Positions 4,446-6,145 of a DNA stretch of 6,145 nt are shown piece after piece. The position numbers and the translations under genes were made by a program. The DNA lies in NCBI GenBank assembly GCA_020348925.1, contig CP070758.1:4897338-4903482 (forward strand). Reading direction: 5' to 3'. Source of the DNA: Gemmatimonadota bacterium (GTDB lineage: Bacteria > JBHIER01 > G020348925). The notes under the pieces are model-generated. The model was given only the letters and a program-made list of their open reading frames with translations, did not search any database and was not told the DNA's origin. Positions within the stretch are counted from its first letter, which is position 1. Each line of letters opens with the position of its first letter.

Positions 4446-5962
4446 GAAGAAAACGAAAAAGCGTCGAGAGAAAAGACAATATAGGCAAATCAAAGGTGGT
4501 AATTTATGCCAGGGTGAGCTCCAGGGATCAGGAAAAGGAAGGTTTTTCTATCCCAGCCCAATTGAAGTTGCTTGAAGGGTATGCCAGAGAACACGACTAT
4601 AAAATTGTCGAAAAGTTTATTGATGTGGAGACGGCAAAAGAGGCCGGTAGAGGTGACTTCAATAGAATGGTGAAATTCCTTGAAAACACTCCTGGCGTAA
4701 AGATTATCCTGTGTGAAAAGACCGACCGCTTGTATCGAAATTTCAGGGATTATGTTACTATCGATGATCTTGATTTAACTCTCATTTTTGTGAAAGAAAA
4801 TTCCATTCTTAATAGCGATTCCCGAAGTCATGATAAATTCATCCACGGCATTAAGGTTCTAATGGCCAAGAATTACATCGATAATTTATCTGAGGAAGTC
4901 AAGAAAGGCATGTTGGAAAAAGCCGAACAGGGTCACTGGCCTTCGTCTGCACCGATAGGATACATAAATAGTCCAGAACACACACTTGAAGTTGATATAG
5001 TCAGAGCACCAATCATTCGCAGAATGTTCGAACGGTATGCTAAAGGGAATTTCCCTATTCATAGAATAGTTGACCTTGCTAACGAGGAAGGCTTTGTCTC
5101 ACGAAAATACAAAAGAAAAATGTGCAAAGATGTCGCATATCACCTACTTAAAAATCCTATATATTACGGAGATTTTCGATGGAAAGGTAAAATGTACAAA
5201 GGGAACCACCCCCCGATTATCAGCAAGGACCTATTTGATACAGTCCAGGAAGTGATGAACAATCGGAGCACACCGAAGGTGAAGAAGGAAAGATTTGCCT
5301 TCCGAGGCCTCATGACTTGTGGTCATTGCGGGTGTGGAATTACGGCTCAAATTCAGAAGGGACGATACGTGTATTATCGCTGCACAGGCTTTAAAGGGAA
5401 ATGCGGACAGCGCTGGGTGCGTGAGGAGGAATTGGACAGACAATATGCCGAAATTGTCAAAAAGATTAAAATCGATGAGGAGGTTGTAGAATGGGTTAAA
5501 AACGCCCTTAAAACGAGCCACAAGGACGAAAAACAGTATCATGAGGGGTCTATACGGACCTTAACCCGAAGATACGAAGAAATCCAGCGTAAAATCGACA
5601 AGATGTACGAAGACAAATTGGAGGGTCTCATTGACGACGACCTGTGGACTCGGAAATTTGAGTCATGGAAGGAGGAGCAAGGGGATATCCTCCGAAATAT
5701 TGAACAGCACAAGGAAGCAAATCGGAGCTACTTCGAAGAGGGTGTTCAGATTTTAAAACTGGCGAATAAGGCGTATTCTCTATATGTTAGACAAAATTTG
5801 TGGGAAAAACGAAAATTGCTTGATATTTTACTTTATAACTGCTCCATGATCGACGGAACTCTTTGCCCCACATACAGAAAACCCTTTGACATGCTTGCCA
5901 AAGGGCTTGAAATAGAGAACTGGCGGGGCCGACCGGATTTGAACCGGCGATCTCTGGCTTGA
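4442..5962 (+). CDS. Large serine recombinase (site-specific integrase/excisionase), C-terminus overlapping tRNA-Asp
   Basis: This 506-aa protein carries out site-specific integration or excision through a 5' phosphoserine intermediate. The resolvase catalytic domain spans about 17-155: YARVSSRDQ holds the likely nucleophile S26 (first Ser of the pair), SIPAQ follows at 36-40, and KTDRLYRN (93-100) is the conserved D-R-L-x-R segment. The recombinase domain is about 165-275 (PIGYIN; LLKNPIYYGDFRWKG). The zinc ribbon is about 290-325, with C293, C296, C314 and C321. A charged coiled-coil-like helix (about 370-430) and the family tail YRKPFDMLAKGLE (478-490) follow. AGGAGGG lies 7 nt before the ATG, inside a hairpin. 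The final residues W494-A506 and the stop are encoded within tRNA-Asp on the opposite strand, implying integration at the tRNA 3' end. All motifs are intact, so it is probably functional. Confidence 0.96.
   Translation: MRRKRKSVERKDNIGKSKVVIYARVSSRDQEKEGFSIPAQLKLLEGYAREHDYKIVEKFIDVETAKEAGRGDFNRMVKFLENTPGVKIILCEKTDRLYRNFRDYVTIDDLDLTLIFVKENSILNSDSRSHDKFIHGIKVLMAKNYIDNLSEEVKKGMLEKAEQGHWPSSAPIGYINSPEHTLEVDIVRAPIIRRMFERYAKGNFPIHRIVDLANEEGFVSRKYKRKMCKDVAYHLLKNPIYYGDFRWKGKMYKGNHPPIISKDLFDTVQEVMNNRSTPKVKKERFAFRGLMTCGHCGCGITAQIQKGRYVYYRCTGFKGKCGQRWVREEELDRQYAEIVKKIKIDEEVVEWVKNALKTSHKDEKQYHEGSIRTLTRRYEEIQRKIDKMYEDKLEGLIDDDLWTRKFESWKEEQGDILRNIEQHKEANRSYFEEGVQILKLANKAYSLYVRQNLWEKRKLLDILLYNCSMIDGTLCPTYRKPFDMLAKGLEIENWRGRPDLNRRSLA
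5878..5905 (-). terminator. Terminator-like hairpin for the tRNA transcript, inside the recombinase gene
   Basis: On the minus strand CCCTTTG and CAAAGGG form a perfect 7-bp stem (5905-5899 with 5888-5882) around a 10-nt loop, followed at once by TTTT (5881-5878). It starts 15 nt after the CCA end of tRNA-Asp. It lies within codons 480-488 of the recombinase on the other strand. Confidence 0.45.
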
Positions 5963-5999
5963 CAGGCCAGTGTGTTAAACCAGGCTACACTACGGCCCC
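5921..5999 (-). tRNA. tRNA-Asp (anticodon GUC)
   Basis: A full cloverleaf is readable. The acceptor arms are GGGGCCG/CGGCCCC (7 bp), and the D stem GTGT/ACAC encloses a long 11-nt loop with GG. The anticodon stem CTGGC/GCCAG encloses the loop CTGTCAA, giving anticodon GTC. The T stem GCCGG/CCGGT encloses TTCAAAT. The discriminator is G, and CCA is encoded at 5921-5923. It lies 25 bp downstream of tRNA-Val on the same strand. Its 3' half (5921-5962) is also the end of the recombinase gene in antisense, and the recombinase TGA falls in the anticodon loop. Confidence 0.95.
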
Positions 6000-6024
6000 T
6001 ATGGTATTCTTTTTTCTCAATCAC

Positions 6025-6102
6025 TGGTGGGCGATACTGGATTCGAACCAGTGACCTCCTGCTTGTAAGGCAGGCACTCTCAACCAACTGAGCTAATCGC
6101 CC
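6025..6102 (-). tRNA. tRNA-Val (anticodon UAC)
   Basis: A full cloverleaf is readable. The acceptor arms are GGGCGAT/ATCGCCC, the D stem GCTC/GAGT encloses AGTTGGTTGA, and the anticodon stem CCTGC/GCAGG encloses CTTACAA, giving anticodon TAC. The T stem ACTGG/CCAGT encloses TTCGAAT. The discriminator is A, and CCA is encoded at 6025-6027. It is the first gene of a two-tRNA unit. A TATATT -10-like box lies 12 bp upstream (reverse complement of 6114-6119), but I see no matching -35. Confidence 0.96.
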
Positions 6103-6116
6103 CTTTTGCAAGGAAT

Positions 6117-6139
6117 ATACCGACCTTCCCGATCGGTAT
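6117..6139. repeat. Short inverted repeat upstream of tRNA-Val
   Basis: ATACCGA (6117-6123) and TCGGTAT (6133-6139) are perfect complements around a 9-nt loop. There is no T-run, and the repeat partly overlaps the -10-like box, so it may be a regulatory site or chance. Confidence 0.3.
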
Positions 6140-6145
6140 CGGGAC

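Noticed and set aside
1-5920. Search for a duplicate of the tRNA-Asp 3' segment as the far attachment site
   Set aside because: I looked for the GGGGCCGACCGGATT and TTGAACCGGCG words elsewhere by eye and saw none. The far end is outside the window or lost.
5833-6111. 92-codon minus-strand frame across both tRNAs
   Set aside because: It is read through two tRNA genes in sense and the antisense of the recombinase, a common annotation artefact.
1-6145. CRISPR array, riboswitch or retron-like structures
   Set aside because: No regularly spaced direct repeats, cas-like or reverse-transcriptase motifs, or recognised riboswitch cores were seen.

Overview
This window looks like an accessory region of a bacterial chromosome (about 40-45% G+C by eye). 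The tRNA-Val has ordinary bacterial form, and Shine-Dalgarno sites precede the genes. A secreted S41 peptidase, an IS4-family transposase of the DUF4372 type and an attC-like site would suit an environmental Bacteroidota/FCB-type lineage. That placement is inference; no marker gene fixes the taxon.

Left part (1-1540, mostly minus strand). A secreted S41-family (CtpA/tricorn-core-like) peptidase runs off the left edge. About 35 bp upstream of its start is an imperfect palindrome (about 1203-1270) with AAC and GTT ends, oriented as an integron attC site would be for a cassette carrying this gene. The next roughly 250 bp are AT-rich and hold a terminator-like hairpin but no gene.

Middle (1468-3573). 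A decayed C-terminal third of an IS1380-family transposase lies on the minus strand, with two frameshifts. Next comes an apparently complete IS4-family element (2250-3573) with imperfect terminal inverted repeats, one intact 389-aa DDE transposase, and a hairpin over its ribosome binding site.

Right part (3574-5962, plus strand). This appears to be the recombination end of a separate integrated element: a zinc-ribbon protein of unknown function that has lost its 5' end at the IS4 insertion, a 53-aa ribbon-helix-helix protein, and a 506-aa large serine recombinase. The RHH gene has its own promoter, preceded by phased A-tracts and overlapped at the -10 box by a palindrome. The recombinase start region can fold into a hairpin that hides both its Shine-Dalgarno and its ATG, and a second hairpin competes for part of the same sequence.

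Right edge (5921-6102, minus strand). A tRNA-Val(UAC)-tRNA-Asp(GUC) pair. The last 13 codons and the stop of the recombinase lie inside the tRNA-Asp gene, antisense to it, which suggests the element sits at the tRNA 3' end. A terminator-like hairpin for the tRNA transcript lies inside the recombinase coding region. No second copy of the tRNA-Asp 3' segment is visible, so the far end of the element is either outside the window or lost by rearrangement around the IS.
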